Origin: CAUZWH01 sp965224275
GTDB taxonomy: Bacteria; Pseudomonadota; Alphaproteobacteria; SHVV01
Assembly: GCA_965224275.1 (NCBI GenBank)
Contig: CBDCYR010000009.1
Coordinates: 372,001-436,000 of the forward strand
Length of the DNA stretch: 64,000 nucleotides
Direction of reading: 5' to 3'
Of the stretch, positions 32,455-42,400 are shown in pieces (the first letter of the stretch is position 1; each line of letters starts with the position of its first letter). The notes under the pieces were generated by a model. The model saw only the letters and a list, made by a program, of their open reading frames with translations. It had not been told where the DNA came from and ran no database searches. Both the position numbers and the translations under genes were made by a program.

Positions 32455-33621
32455 CTAGGCGCTTGCCGCGCCGTTAGCGCCGTTCTCGCCGTTGATGCGT
32501 TTGGCCTTGCGGCGGCTTAGCAGGAACTCGCGACCGACTTTTACCGAGGAACGGCCGTCATATTCGATTATGTCGGCGGTGGCGTAGGAATCTTCCCAGC
32601 GCTCGGGCAGATAGGAGCCGGTGCCGACGACGTTGATGGGTGCCTTGGCACTCGCCATCACCGCGCATTTGGCGGGATTGAAGCCCGAGCTGGCGACGAT
32701 CCGGACCGCTTTGAAGTCGGCGGCGTCAAGATTTTCACGCAGGAACCACAGAGCCGACGCCGAAACGCCAGTGCCGACCAGCCAGCGCAGTTCGGCCTCG
32801 GTGCGATATTGCCGGATCGCCTCGGGTGCGTGGCGTTCAATCACCGCGTAGGACTCGGCCGGATCCAACCCTTCGATGAAGCGCCCGCCATGGGTGTCGA
32901 GCCGCACGGCCAGCCGACCCGCGGTGGCGAGGTCGGGAAAGCGTCTGGCAACGGCCAGCGTATCGGTGACCTCCTGGCCGTAATAATCGACCAGCACGGT
33001 CATCACTTCATCGGGAAATGCCGAGTGAAACATTTCCGCCGCCCGCAACGTCGAACCGGCATAGCCGATCAGGCCGTGCGGCATGGTGCCGAGGCCCTCC
33101 TCGTTACCGAAGAAATGCGCCGTGGCGTCGGTGGCATTGCCGATAAAGCCAACTGCATTGGTATCGCGCCGGGCGGCGCGCGATCCGACCCCGGCGGCAT
33201 AGGCCATCATCTCGGCCATCTCCGAGCCGGCGCAATGGCGCGCATCCATCGCCAGGAACTCGACTTGCGGCAAATCGCAGCACATCCGGTAGGCATTAAA
33301 CGCGGCCACGCAAGGTGGGCCCAAGCGTTGCAGGATATGGGTTTCGAGATCGACCAGTTGTTCGAGTGAGCCGCTTATATAAGCCAGCGGTTCGCCGCCA
33401 CCGACCCGTTCGCCCTCTTCGAACGGCGTTTCAACCGCGATATCGATGTTGCGCTGCGCGGCCACATGATCGAGCCAGTCGAGCATGATGCGCGGCGCGA
33501 AGATGATCGGCACGCGCATGAACAGCGCATAGGTGGCACGCACGTCGCCGTTGTCGGCAACGATGTGCTTCGTTCGCAGGAAGTATTTATCTGTGCCGCT
33601 GGTGAAATCGGGATCGAACAT
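32455..33621 (-). CDS. pncB: Nicotinate phosphoribosyltransferase-like protein
   Basis: 388-residue type II phosphoribosyltransferase fold. The family converts nicotinate and PRPP to nicotinate mononucleotide in NAD salvage. Supporting segments are the N-terminal FTSGTDKYFLRTKHIV, FMARR-like EFLAMDARHCAGSEM, NAVGFIGNATDATA, the GTMPHGLIGYAGSTLRAAEM active-site loop with its His, VLVDYYGQEVTDTL, RLDTHGGRFIEGLD, and SSGFN and GTGSYLPERW near the C-terminus. The start at 33621 is the only sensible one. It is the last of the minus-strand group and lies 27 bases after the DAHP synthase stop. Confidence 0.88.
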   Translation of the reverse strand: MFDPDFTSGTDKYFLRTKHIVADNGDVRATYALFMRVPIIFAPRIMLDWLDHVAAQRNIDIAVETPFEEGERVGGGEPLAYISGSLEQLVDLETHILQRLGPPCVAAFNAYRMCCDLPQVEFLAMDARHCAGSEMAEMMAYAAGVGSRAARRDTNAVGFIGNATDATAHFFGNEEGLGTMPHGLIGYAGSTLRAAEMFHSAFPDEVMTVLVDYYGQEVTDTLAVARRFPDLATAGRLAVRLDTHGGRFIEGLDPAESYAVIERHAPEAIRQYRTEAELRWLVGTGVSASALWFLRENLDAADFKAVRIVASSGFNPAKCAVMASAKAPINVVGTGSYLPERWEDSYATADIIEYDGRSSVKVGREFLLSRRKAKRINGENGANGAASA

Positions 33622-33648
33622 TATGCGTCCCGCCCGGTAGCCGCCGAT

Positions 33649-35028
33649 CTACGAGGCTTCGGCGACCCGAGCTACGTGTCCGTTTCGGCTGCGTTTCAGT
33701 GTGTCGGCAATCAGGAAAGCGAGTTCGAGGCTCTGCGATGCATTGAGGCGCGGATCGCAGTGGGTGTGGTAGCGATCGGCGAGGCCGGATTCGGTGATCT
33801 CCTGGGCGCCGCCCAAACACTCGGTCACATTCTGGCCGGTCATCTCGACATGAATGCCGCCGGCGTAGGTCCCCTCGGCCTGATGGACTTCGAAGAAGCG
33901 CCGGGCCTCCTTGAGGATGCGATCGAAGGGGCGGGTTTTGTAGCCATTCGACGATTTGATGGTGTTGGCATGCATCGGGTCGCACGACCACACCACGTGC
34001 CGGCCCTCGCGCTCGACCGCGCGGATCAGTTTCGGCAGATGCTCGCCGATCTTGTCACCCATGCGGGAAATGATGGTGATCCGGCCGGATTCATTATCGG
34101 GACTGAGGGTGTCGATCAGCGCCAGCATGTCATCAGCGGACAGCGTCGGTCCCGCTTTGATGCCAACCGGGTTGGCGATGCCGCGGGCAAATTCAACGTG
34201 CGCCCCATCCAACTGGCGGGTGCGATCGCCAATCCACACCATGTGCGCACCGGTGTCGTACCAATCGCCCGAGGTGCTATCGACCCGGGTCATCGACTGC
34301 TCGTAGCAAAGCAGCAGCGCTTCATGCGAGGTGTAGAATTCGGTGCGGTTGATGGCCGGCGTATTGGCGCTGTTGAGCCCGCTTGATTCCATGAAGGTGA
34401 GGGCATCCGCGATTTGATCCGCAAGTTCGCGGTAGCGTTCACCGAGTGGGCTGTTATCGACAAAGCCGAGATTCCAGCGATGCACGCGATGGAGATCGGC
34501 ATAGCCGCCCTGTGAGAACGCCCGCAGCAGGTTCAACGTCGCAGCCGCCTGACTATAGGCAGTGAGCAATCGCTCCGGGTCGGGTTGACGCACCGCGGCG
34601 GTGAATTCGATGCCGTTGACGATGTCACCGCGATAGCTCGGCAGTTCGACGCCATCGCGGACCTCCATTGGATCCGAGCGCGGCTTGGCGAACTGACCCG
34701 CCATGCGACCGACCTTGACCACCGGACAGCCGCCGGCATAGGTCAACACCACCGCCATTTGCAACAAGACACGGAACGAATCGCGGATATTGTCGGGATG
34801 GAACTCAGCGAAGCTCTCGGCGCAGTCCCCTCCCTGGAGCAGGAACGCCTCACCCGCCGCAACGTCGGCCAGCAGCTCCTTCAAACGCCGCGCTTCGCCG
34901 GCAAAAACCAGCGGCGGAAACGAGGCGAGCTGAGTTTCGATGCGTTCGAGCGCCGCCGCATCGGGGTAGGTCGGGTATTGCTGGATTGGCCGGTCGCGCC
35001 ACGCGCCCGGAGACCAATTCGTAACCAT
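33649..35028 (-). CDS. Class II 3-deoxy-7-phosphoheptulonate synthase
   Basis: 459-residue plant-type (class II) DAHP synthase, catalysing the first step of the shikimate pathway from PEP and erythrose-4-phosphate. Family segments are WSPGAWRDRPIQQYPTYPD, LLQGGDCAESFAEF (metal/PEP Cys), GRMAGQFAKPRSDPMEV, GANTP-like GLNSANTPAINRTEF, WIGDRTRQLDGAHVEFARGI, and WSCDPMHANT near residue 352. Start 35028 follows CAGGGAACG; a longer frame to 35097 lacks homology. It is upstream of pncB with 27 bases between, so they may be co-transcribed. Confidence 0.95.
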   Translation of the reverse strand: MVTNWSPGAWRDRPIQQYPTYPDAAALERIETQLASFPPLVFAGEARRLKELLADVAAGEAFLLQGGDCAESFAEFHPDNIRDSFRVLLQMAVVLTYAGGCPVVKVGRMAGQFAKPRSDPMEVRDGVELPSYRGDIVNGIEFTAAVRQPDPERLLTAYSQAAATLNLLRAFSQGGYADLHRVHRWNLGFVDNSPLGERYRELADQIADALTFMESSGLNSANTPAINRTEFYTSHEALLLCYEQSMTRVDSTSGDWYDTGAHMVWIGDRTRQLDGAHVEFARGIANPVGIKAGPTLSADDMLALIDTLSPDNESGRITIISRMGDKIGEHLPKLIRAVEREGRHVVWSCDPMHANTIKSSNGYKTRPFDRILKEARRFFEVHQAEGTYAGGIHVEMTGQNVTECLGGAQEITESGLADRYHTHCDPRLNASQSLELAFLIADTLKRSRNGHVARVAEAS

Positions 35029-35188
35029 GTCTAGCGTTCCCTGCTTGAGTGAGCGAGCATATACGCCGCGCACTCGGGTTTGCCAAGCGATTACCAAGCG
35101 ATTACCGAGCGATTACTGAGCAGTTTACGTCGCGAAATCGACGGCGCGAGCCCGCGTCGCTGCAGCAATCCGGGCCGTTAGTGGGACC

Positions 35189-36577
35189 CTATTCTGCTGC
35201 CTGGGCCTGCGGTGCGGGCTGGTCGCGTTCGCGCATAGTGACGAATTCTTCGGCCGATGTCGGATGAATGCCGATCGTGGTATCGAACTGGGCCTTGGTG
35301 GCACCGGCCCTCACGGCAACGGCAAAGCCCTGGATGATTTCTCCTGCCTCGGGACCGACCATGTGAATCCCCACCACTCGATCACTGGCGGGGTCGACGA
35401 TCAATTTCATCAAGGTTTGCTCGTCGCGGCCGGACAAGGTGTTTTTCAGCGCCTTGAACCGCGACTTATAGACGTGAACATCGCCGTATTTTTCGCGCGC
35501 CTGCGCCTCGGTGAGGCCAACCGACCCGATCGGCGGTTGGCTGAACACGGCTGAGGGAACATTTTCGTAGCTGAGATCCCGGCCGGGCTCGCCGAACAGA
35601 CGATCGGCGAGGATATGTCCCTCGTTGAGCGCCACCGGCGTTAACTGGATGCGATCGATCACGTCGCCAATCGCATAAATATTTGCCATCGAGGTCTGCC
35701 AATTGTCGTCTACTTTAATCGCACCGGCATCGTCGAGGTCGACCCCGGCATTCTCGAGGCCAAGACCCACAGTCAGGGGCCGGCGGCCGGTCGCGTACAT
35801 CACGACATCGGCGTCGATGGTGGTGCCGTCGTTGAGGGTGACGGTGTAGATGCCGCCGCCGCTGCTATTTTTCTCAACGCCGGCAACGTCGGCATTGAAA
35901 CGCAAGTCGATGCCCTTGCGTTGGTATTCATCGGCCACGTGCTGGCGGACATCGTCGTCGAACCCGCGCAGGAACAGCGGCCCGCGGTAAAGCTGGGTGA
36001 CGTCGACGCCCATGCCGTGGAAGATGCCGGCGAATTCGACCGCGATGTAGCCGCCGCCGACCACGATGGCGCGCTTTGGTTTGCCATCGAGATAGAACGC
36101 TTCGTTGGAGGTGACGACGTGCTCGCGCCCGGGGAAATCGGGCACCGACGGCCAGCCGCCCGTGGCGATAAGAATGCGCTCGGAGGTGTAGGTTTTGCCA
36201 TCGATCTCGACGGTATGTGCGTCGACCAGCATAGCCCGGCCCCAGATCAACTCGGCACCGGCATTATCCAGCAAGCCTTTATAGACACCGTTGAGGCGTT
36301 CGATTTCCTTGTTCTTGTTGGCGATCAGCTTGGTCCAGTCGAACGAGGTGTCGCCGACGGTCCACCCGAAGCCAGCGGCATCTTCGAAGTCATCATGGAA
36401 ATGCGCTGCATAGACCAGGAGCTTTTTGGGAATGCAGCCGACGTTGACGCAGGTGCCGCCGAGATAGCGCTCTTCGCACACCGCGACCTTGGCGCCGTGA
36501 ACCGCAGCGATGCGGGCGGCGCGAACGCCGCCGGAACCACAGCCGATGACAAAGAAATCGTAGTCGTAGTCGCTCAT
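35189..36577 (-). CDS. gor: Glutathione-disulfide reductase
   Basis: 462-residue FAD/NADPH flavoenzyme that regenerates reduced glutathione. FAD-binding VIGCGSGGVRAARIA (10-24), redox disulfide Cys43/Cys48 in GGTCVNVGCIPKK, and NADPH-binding VVGGGYIAVEFAGIF are visible. The following YRGPLFLRGFDDDV has the arginines that choose NADPH. The C-terminal catalytic His is in TIGIHPTSAEEF. It supports the glutaredoxins and the glutathione peroxidase in this window. Confidence 0.95.
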   Translation of the reverse strand: MSDYDYDFFVIGCGSGGVRAARIAAVHGAKVAVCEERYLGGTCVNVGCIPKKLLVYAAHFHDDFEDAAGFGWTVGDTSFDWTKLIANKNKEIERLNGVYKGLLDNAGAELIWGRAMLVDAHTVEIDGKTYTSERILIATGGWPSVPDFPGREHVVTSNEAFYLDGKPKRAIVVGGGYIAVEFAGIFHGMGVDVTQLYRGPLFLRGFDDDVRQHVADEYQRKGIDLRFNADVAGVEKNSSGGGIYTVTLNDGTTIDADVVMYATGRRPLTVGLGLENAGVDLDDAGAIKVDDNWQTSMANIYAIGDVIDRIQLTPVALNEGHILADRLFGEPGRDLSYENVPSAVFSQPPIGSVGLTEAQAREKYGDVHVYKSRFKALKNTLSGRDEQTLMKLIVDPASDRVVGIHMVGPEAGEIIQGFAVAVRAGATKAQFDTTIGIHPTSAEEFVTMRERDQPAPQAQAAE

Positions 36578-36617
36578 AACACTCTCCTGAACACTCTTCC
36601 CAACACTCTCCTGGGGC

Positions 36618-37844
36618 CTACGCAGGCGCCGGTAACACCGCGCGCTGTTCGCGGATCGGCAGGTGGATCAACGCAGCCAGCAATCCCAGCGCGATACCCA
36701 TCCACCACAACAAATCGTACGAACCGGTCGCGTCGCGGATATAGCCGCCGAGCAAGACACCGAAGAAGGCACCGACCTGATGACCTAGTGTGACGATACC
36801 TACCAATGTAGCCATGTAGCGCGTTCCGAACATCACGGCCACCAAGCCGCTGGTGAGCGGCACGGTGCTGAGCCACAACAGGCCGATTACAACGCTGACG
36901 GCAATGACATTGAACGGGGTCGCCGGTAGCGTGATCAAGGCAAAGATGGCGATTGAACGGGCGAAATAGATCCCGGCCAGCAACAGCCGCTTGGGATAGA
37001 TGCCGCCCAGCCAGCCCGAGGCAAAGGCGCCGAACAGATTGGCGATACCGATCGCGGCGACCGCGGTCGCGCCCCAGGTGGCGCTAAGCCCACGATCCTG
37101 AAGATAGGCCGGCATATGCGCGACGATGAAAGCGACGTGGAAACCGCAGACGAAGAAGCCGATCGTGAGCAAGACAAAGCTACGGTGCTGGCGCGCGGCA
37201 TCGAGGGTTTGCAGAAGCGTGCGACCAGCTTCGCCGGCGATATCGACCGCCCCGCCCTCATTGCCGACCCCTTTGAACGGGATTGCCAGCGGGATCATGG
37301 CGAGCGACATCACCGCGAACAAGACCGCGGTGGTTTCCCAGCCATAGCCGGTGATCATGCTCTGGCCGATCAACAACATGGCGAACTGGCCAAACGAATT
37401 GCCGGCTGTGGCGATGCCCATCGCGAAGCTGCGCTGGGTTTCGCTGACGGCACGGCCCACAGCCGAGAGGATAATGCCGAGCCCGGTGGTCGAGGCGCCG
37501 AGCCCGACCAGAACGCCGGCGCTGAGGATGAACTCCCATGCGGTGGTCGCCACCGAGGTGAGATAAAGGCCCAGCGCATAAACCAGGGTGCCACCGACGA
37601 TCACCCGCGCGGTGCCGTATTTGTCGGCGATGGCGCCGGCAAAGGGCTGTCCGAAGCCCCACAACAAATTTTGAATGGCGATGGCCCAGGAGAACGTCGC
37701 CGAGGTCCAGCCCAGCGTTTCCATCATCGGACGTTGAAACAGGCCGTAGCTGCCGCGCAGACCAAAATTCAGCATCGCGATCAGCGAACCGCTAGCAACT
37801 ATGAAAGCCGCGGTGCGCCACACCGCTTTCTGGCGCTCTGTCAT
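36618..37844 (-). CDS. MFS transporter (MCT/oxalate-formate antiporter type)
   Basis: 408 residues, 12 predicted membrane helices in two halves. The N-terminal RGSYGLFQRPMMETLGWTSA is typical of monocarboxylate-type MFS carriers. GAIADKYGTARVIVGG holds the loop 2-3 MFS motif. Later, FGAFASGWLGGIYPKRLLLA is the equivalent in the second half. The substrate cannot be told; small carboxylates are likely for this branch. It is encoded 40 bases after gor's start on the same strand. Confidence 0.88.
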   Translation of the reverse strand: MTERQKAVWRTAAFIVASGSLIAMLNFGLRGSYGLFQRPMMETLGWTSATFSWAIAIQNLLWGFGQPFAGAIADKYGTARVIVGGTLVYALGLYLTSVATTAWEFILSAGVLVGLGASTTGLGIILSAVGRAVSETQRSFAMGIATAGNSFGQFAMLLIGQSMITGYGWETTAVLFAVMSLAMIPLAIPFKGVGNEGGAVDIAGEAGRTLLQTLDAARQHRSFVLLTIGFFVCGFHVAFIVAHMPAYLQDRGLSATWGATAVAAIGIANLFGAFASGWLGGIYPKRLLLAGIYFARSIAIFALITLPATPFNVIAVSVVIGLLWLSTVPLTSGLVAVMFGTRYMATLVGIVTLGHQVGAFFGVLLGGYIRDATGSYDLLWWMGIALGLLAALIHLPIREQRAVLPAPA

Positions 37845-37910
37845 TACGGGCCGTTAGGTCTGATGACGATATTTATGCGGATTAGAGAATTTCATATTCG
37901 ACCTGCTTGA

Positions 37911-37984
37911 CCCGTCCCGCTCCCCCGGCCCAACCACCCGGCGAGGGTACCCTTGGGGTGGTTGGGCCGGGGGTAGCGGGACGG
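37911..37984. repeat. Palindromic repeat, family A copy 2
   Basis: Arms 37911-37939 and 37956-37984 pair over 29 bp with one bulge or mismatch (gggggtagcggg against cccgctccccc). The inner arm sequence ctcccccggcccaaccaccc is identical to copy 1 (811). The loop again contains agggtaccct. It lies between the MFS gene start and the glmS stop. Confidence 0.88.
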
Positions 37985-38029
37985 CGGAGCCGATTCAAGC
38001 TTGAAGAGCCTTAAGCCGCGCCTTTCGTC

Positions 38030-39856
38030 CTACTCGACGGTGACGGATTTGGCAAGGTTGCGGGGTTGGTCGACGTCGGTGCCTTTGTGCACGGCGACGT
38101 GATAGGCGAGCAGCTGCACCGGGATCGCGTAGAGGATCGGGGCGACGAACGGGTCTACATCCGGCAGTTCGATCGACGCGACAGCTTTTTCGCCGAGGTT
38201 GGCAATGCCTTTGGCATCGCTAAGCAGCACGACCTGGCCGCCGCGGGCCATGATTTCCTCCATGTTGGAGGCAGTTTTTTCGAACAAGTCGTCACTCGGG
38301 GCGATGACGATCACCGGCACATCATCGTCGATCAGCGCAATGGGGCCGTGTTTGAGTTCGCCCGCGGCATAGCCCTCGGCGTGGATATAGGAGATTTCCT
38401 TGAGCTTGAGGGCGCCCTCCATCGCGATCGCATAAGAGGTGCCGCGGCCGACGAACAGGATATCTCTGGCTTCGGCGAGCCAGGCTGAGATATCGCGCAA
38501 GGATTTATCGTGGTTGAGTACTTCTGCGGCGCGCGAGGGCACCTCGGTGATGGCGTTCGAGAGCTGCGCTTCCTGCTCGTTGGTGATGGCCCCACGGGCC
38601 GAAGCGAAGGCGATCGCCAGGCTGGCAAGCGTGACCAACTGGCAGGTAAAGGCCTTGGTTGATGCGACACCGATTTCGGGGCCGGCATGGGTTTGCAGCA
38701 CAACGTCGGATTCGCGCGCGATCGTGCTGTCCGGCACGTTGACGACCGAGACCACGTTCTGACCAGCATCGCGGGCAAAGCGCAAGGCAGCCAGGGTGTC
38801 GGCGGTTTCGCCCGATTGCGAGACGAACAAGGCGGCCCCGTTTTCAGGCAGCGGCGCCGCGCGATAGCGGAACTCCGACGCGATATCGACCTCGACCGGA
38901 ATCCGCGCGATGGTTTCAAACCAGTATTTCGCGACCATGGTCGCGTAAAACGCGGTGCCGCACGCCACCATGGTCAGCCGGGTCAGGTCACGCGGGTTGA
39001 ACGGCAACGCCGCGGGTAGGGTTATCGTACGATCCAACGGATTGAAATACGTTTTGAGGGTTTCACCGATCACCGTCGGCTGTTCCCAGATCTCCTTTTG
39101 CATGTAGTGGCGGTAGTTACCCTTGCCGATCAGTGCACCCGATCCTGCCGTTTGGGTGATCGCCCGCTCGACCGGGGCACCGCTTTCGTCGCGGACCTCG
39201 GCATCGTTGTGCGACAGGATCGTCCAGTCGCCGTCTTCGAGGTAGGTGATGCGTTCGGTCAGCGGCGCCAGCGCCAGCGCATCCGACCCTAGATACATTT
39301 CCCCGTCACCCCAGCCGATCGCCAGCGGGCTGCCGCGCCGTGCGCCGATCATGAGATCGGTTTCGCCGGCGAACACGAAGGCGAGCCCGAAAGCCCCGGC
39401 CAGCCGCGGCAGTGTCGCGGCGACCGCAGCGACCGGATCGAGACCGTCGTCGAGATAGCGCGCCACCAGATGGGCGATCACTTCGGTGTCGGTATCGGAG
39501 GCGAAGGTGTGGCCGAGTTCAGCCAACTCGCTACGCAGTTCCTGGAAATTCTCGATTATTCCGTTGTGAACCACGGCGACGCGGGCGGTGGCATGGGGAT
39601 GGGCATTGATTTCGTTGGGCACGCCATGGGTCGCCCAACGCGTGTGACCGATGCCGATGGTGCCGTCGAGGGGCTCGGCGGCCAGGCGCGTTTCCAAGTT
39701 GACGAGCTTGCCTTCGGCGCGGCGGCGATCGATCGAGCCGTTAACCAGGGTGGCGATTCCAGCTGAGTCGTAGCCGCGATATTCGAGCCGCTTGAGGCAT
39801 TCGAGCAGACGCGGCGCAGCGTCTGCGTCGCCGATAACCCCGACGATCCCGCACAT
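38030..39856 (-). CDS. glmS: Glucosamine-6-phosphate synthase (glutamine amidotransferase)
   Basis: 608-residue enzyme making glucosamine-6-phosphate from fructose-6-phosphate and glutamine, the entry to peptidoglycan and lipid A precursors. Cys2 of MCGIVGVIG is the N-terminal nucleophile of the class II glutaminase domain, with HTRWATHG and GIIENFQELR. Two SIS domains follow: FVSQSGETADTLAALR and GRGTSYAIAMEGALKLKE. The C-terminal DQPRNLAKSVTVE is the canonical end. The start ATG overlaps the glmU stop by one base (TAATG). Confidence 0.97.
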   Translation of the reverse strand: MCGIVGVIGDADAAPRLLECLKRLEYRGYDSAGIATLVNGSIDRRRAEGKLVNLETRLAAEPLDGTIGIGHTRWATHGVPNEINAHPHATARVAVVHNGIIENFQELRSELAELGHTFASDTDTEVIAHLVARYLDDGLDPVAAVAATLPRLAGAFGLAFVFAGETDLMIGARRGSPLAIGWGDGEMYLGSDALALAPLTERITYLEDGDWTILSHNDAEVRDESGAPVERAITQTAGSGALIGKGNYRHYMQKEIWEQPTVIGETLKTYFNPLDRTITLPAALPFNPRDLTRLTMVACGTAFYATMVAKYWFETIARIPVEVDIASEFRYRAAPLPENGAALFVSQSGETADTLAALRFARDAGQNVVSVVNVPDSTIARESDVVLQTHAGPEIGVASTKAFTCQLVTLASLAIAFASARGAITNEQEAQLSNAITEVPSRAAEVLNHDKSLRDISAWLAEARDILFVGRGTSYAIAMEGALKLKEISYIHAEGYAAGELKHGPIALIDDDVPVIVIAPSDDLFEKTASNMEEIMARGGQVVLLSDAKGIANLGEKAVASIELPDVDPFVAPILYAIPVQLLAYHVAVHKGTDVDQPRNLAKSVTVE

Positions 39857-41313
39857 TAACTGCTCCCCCGCGAATTTACCGACGCACGCGGCCGCGGCGC
39901 GCGCCGGGCCGGTTTTTTCGATTTCGACGCTTTGATTTTAGTCGCTTTCATGCTGCCGTTTCCGGCTTTGGCGCGTTGTTTTGCCTTGCGGTTGCGCTCG
40001 GCCCAGCCGGCCACATCACGCTGTGGTGCGCGTGTGACGCCGAGGGCGTCTTTCTCAACATCACGCGTGATCACGCTTCCCGCACCAGTCACGGCGCCAT
40101 CGCCGACCTTGACCGGCGCCACCAATGACGTGTTCGAGCCGATAAAGGCGCCGGCGCCAATATCGGTGTGGGACTTCGTGAAGCCATCATAGTTGCAGGT
40201 GATGGTGCCGGCGCCGACATTGGCAGCGCGGCCAACCCGCGCATCGCCGATATAGGTGAGATGGTTGACCTTGGCGCCGGGCTCGATTTCGGATTTCTTC
40301 ACCTCGACGAAATTGCCGATGTGAGCGCCGGCGCCGATCGCGGCGCCCGGGCGCAGCCTTGCATAGGGCCCAATGGTGGCGCCGCTGGCGATCGTGGTCT
40401 CCTCGATGTGGCTGAAGCCCTTGATCGTGACGTTATCGGCGACACGTACGCGCGGCCCAAAAAACACATTCGGCTCGATCACGACGTCGCGCCCCAGCTT
40501 GGTATCGAAGCTCAGGGTGACCGATTCGGGGTCGAGCATGGTGACGCCACCGGCCATCGCGGCTGCCCGCAAACGGCTTTGAATGATGCCTTCCGCTTCG
40601 GCCAATTGGGCGCGCGAGTTGATACCGAGCAGTTCTTCGTCAGATCCTTCAACCACGGCGCAACCGAGTCCATCGGCACGAGCGATGCCAACAATATCGG
40701 TGAGGTAGCACTCGCCCTGCGCATTGTTGGTGCCGACCCGATCCAGCAGCTTGAAGAGATGGCGTCCATCGATCGCCATCACGCCCGAATTGACCAAGCC
40801 GATGCGTCGCTGAGCCGGCGTCGCGTCGCGGTATTCGACGATCGCCTCGAGCGACCCATCGTCCGAAGTGACGAGACGGCCATAGGCGCCGGGATCATCG
40901 GGCCGCATGCCGAGCACGACGACGGCCGGCGCTTTGCCACGGCCTGGCTTGCGCCGTGCCGCGATCATCTTGCGCATCGTTGTGCCGGTAAGAAACGGCG
41001 TGTCACCGAACACCACTAGCACGTCACCCTTGAAGCCTTTGAGTGCGGCGCGCGCGGCGCGCGCGGCATCGCCGGTGCCACGCGGCGGGTCCTGGATGGC
41101 GGTCGCACAAGGCGAAACCACGGCTGCGACGTCATCCATCTCGCGACCGATGACCACGACGGTGCGTTCGGGTTTTAGTTTGGTAACGGCATGGATGACA
41201 TAAGAGAGCATCGGCTGCCCGGCCAGGGGGTGCATGACTTTGGGCAAAGCGGACTTCATCCGGGTGCCCTTACCGGCAGCCAAGATTACCGCTGCGAAGG
41301 TTTGTTTTGGCAT
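39856..41313 (-). CDS. glmU: Bifunctional N-acetylglucosamine-1-phosphate uridyltransferase/glucosamine-1-phosphate acetyltransferase
   Basis: 485-residue enzyme making UDP-GlcNAc. The N-terminal nucleotidyltransferase has AAVILAAGKGTRMKSALPKV. The C-terminal left-handed beta-helix has hexapeptide repeats and the acetyltransferase segment EVKKSEIEPGAKVNHLTYIG, then GTITCNYDGFTKSHT. After the usual end (about residue 440) comes a 40-residue tail very rich in Lys, Arg, Ala and Ser. Start 41313 (MPKQTF) is chosen over the longer frame to 41391. It overlaps glmS by one base and is upstream in the operon. Confidence 0.96.
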   Translation of the reverse strand: MPKQTFAAVILAAGKGTRMKSALPKVMHPLAGQPMLSYVIHAVTKLKPERTVVVIGREMDDVAAVVSPCATAIQDPPRGTGDAARAARAALKGFKGDVLVVFGDTPFLTGTTMRKMIAARRKPGRGKAPAVVVLGMRPDDPGAYGRLVTSDDGSLEAIVEYRDATPAQRRIGLVNSGVMAIDGRHLFKLLDRVGTNNAQGECYLTDIVGIARADGLGCAVVEGSDEELLGINSRAQLAEAEGIIQSRLRAAAMAGGVTMLDPESVTLSFDTKLGRDVVIEPNVFFGPRVRVADNVTIKGFSHIEETTIASGATIGPYARLRPGAAIGAGAHIGNFVEVKKSEIEPGAKVNHLTYIGDARVGRAANVGAGTITCNYDGFTKSHTDIGAGAFIGSNTSLVAPVKVGDGAVTGAGSVITRDVEKDALGVTRAPQRDVAGWAERNRKAKQRAKAGNGSMKATKIKASKSKKPARRAPRPRASVNSRGSS

Positions 41314-41479
41314 CAGAGAATACGCTTGGTTATAGCCGTCGAAGCGAATAAAACGGCGACCTGGCTCCGCCGTGCCGACGGAAACTGCCACATTGGCCGC
41401 GTTTGCGCCAAGTCACGAATTCCTACCAGATTTTTCACGCGTTTAGCGGACATAGTAGCTGGAATCGGAGTCGACAAAC

Positions 41480-42148
41480 ATGACGAGGGTCACAGCCGTT
41501 CTGCTCGACCTCGACGGCACGCTGGTCGACACCGCCCCCGACCTGGTGGGGACGCTCAATACGATTCTGACGCGGGCCGGCCGCCACGAACTGAGCCTCG
41601 ACCGTATGAGCAACCTGGTCAGTGGCGGTGCTCGCGGTTTGATGCGGACCGGGTTCGCCCTGACCGGTGACGGACTCAGCGACGACGAGGTCGACGTCTG
41701 GCTACCGACGTTTCTCGATATCTACGCCGACCGGTTAAGTAGGGAGAGCCAACCCTATGCCGGCGTTGTCGAGACGCTTACGGTGCTGCGCGACGCCGAC
41801 ATCAAGATGGGCGTCTGCACCAACAAGCCGCATGGGTTGGCCAACCGGCTGCTCGACGAGTTGGACCTATCGCATTGGTTCGATGCGCTGCTCGGCGGCG
41901 ATAGCCTCGACGTCCGCAAACCCGATCCACGCCACATCGAAGCGATACTGGCCGCCATCGGCGGCACGGCATCCGAGGCGGTGATGGTCGGCGACAGCAT
42001 CATCGACGTCGAGGCCGCCCGTGGCGCCGGCGTGCCAGTGATCATCGTCAGCTATGGCTATGGCATCGAGAAAGCACGCAAAGCCGGCGCCGATGCTGAG
42101 ATCGCTAGCTTTGACGCGTTGCCCGCCGCGATCGCAGCGCTTGGCTAA
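41480..42148 (+). CDS. gph: Phosphoglycolate phosphatase-like HAD hydrolase
   Basis: 222-residue HAD phosphatase with nucleophile motif LLDLDGTLVDTAPDL (motif I), GVCTNKPHGLANRLL (motif II), DVRKPDPRHIEAI (motif III Lys) and MVGDSIIDVEAARGAG (motif IV). The helical cap after motif I fits Gph, which removes 2-phosphoglycolate arising from DNA repair or photorespiration. It is divergent from glmU, with tRNA-Val 91 bases downstream. Confidence 0.9.
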   Translation: MTRVTAVLLDLDGTLVDTAPDLVGTLNTILTRAGRHELSLDRMSNLVSGGARGLMRTGFALTGDGLSDDEVDVWLPTFLDIYADRLSRESQPYAGVVETLTVLRDADIKMGVCTNKPHGLANRLLDELDLSHWFDALLGGDSLDVRKPDPRHIEAILAAIGGTASEAVMVGDSIIDVEAARGAGVPVIIVSYGYGIEKARKAGADAEIASFDALPAAIAALG

Positions 42149-42239
42149 GCCAAGTGGGAAGCGCAATGGACGGCTTGACACTCGCCAGAGCTTGCGACTA
42201 CATCCCGCGGTCGATATGCCGAGGCAGATCTGATAGATC

Positions 42240-42315
42240 GGGCGATTAGCTCAGCTGGTAGAGCGCTCGTTTCACATGCGAGAGGTCGCTGGTTCAAGTC
42301 CAGCATCGCCCACCA
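42240..42315 (+). tRNA. tRNA-Val (CAC)
   Basis: 76-nt cloverleaf. The acceptor stem is GGGCGAT/ATCGCCC with encoded CCA. The D-arm is GCTC-AGCTGGTA-GAGC. The anticodon stem CTCGT/GCGAG holds loop TTCACAT, anticodon CAC (Val, GTG codons). The T-arm is GCTGG-TTCAAGT-CCAGC. Confidence 0.95.
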
Positions 42316-42400
42316 CGCTCCTCCCCCAACTTTCTCAGACCGCTTGTGAGCAAGGAATTAGGTCGAGGTAGTGCCTTATCCTCCGCGCGTCGAATTAATC

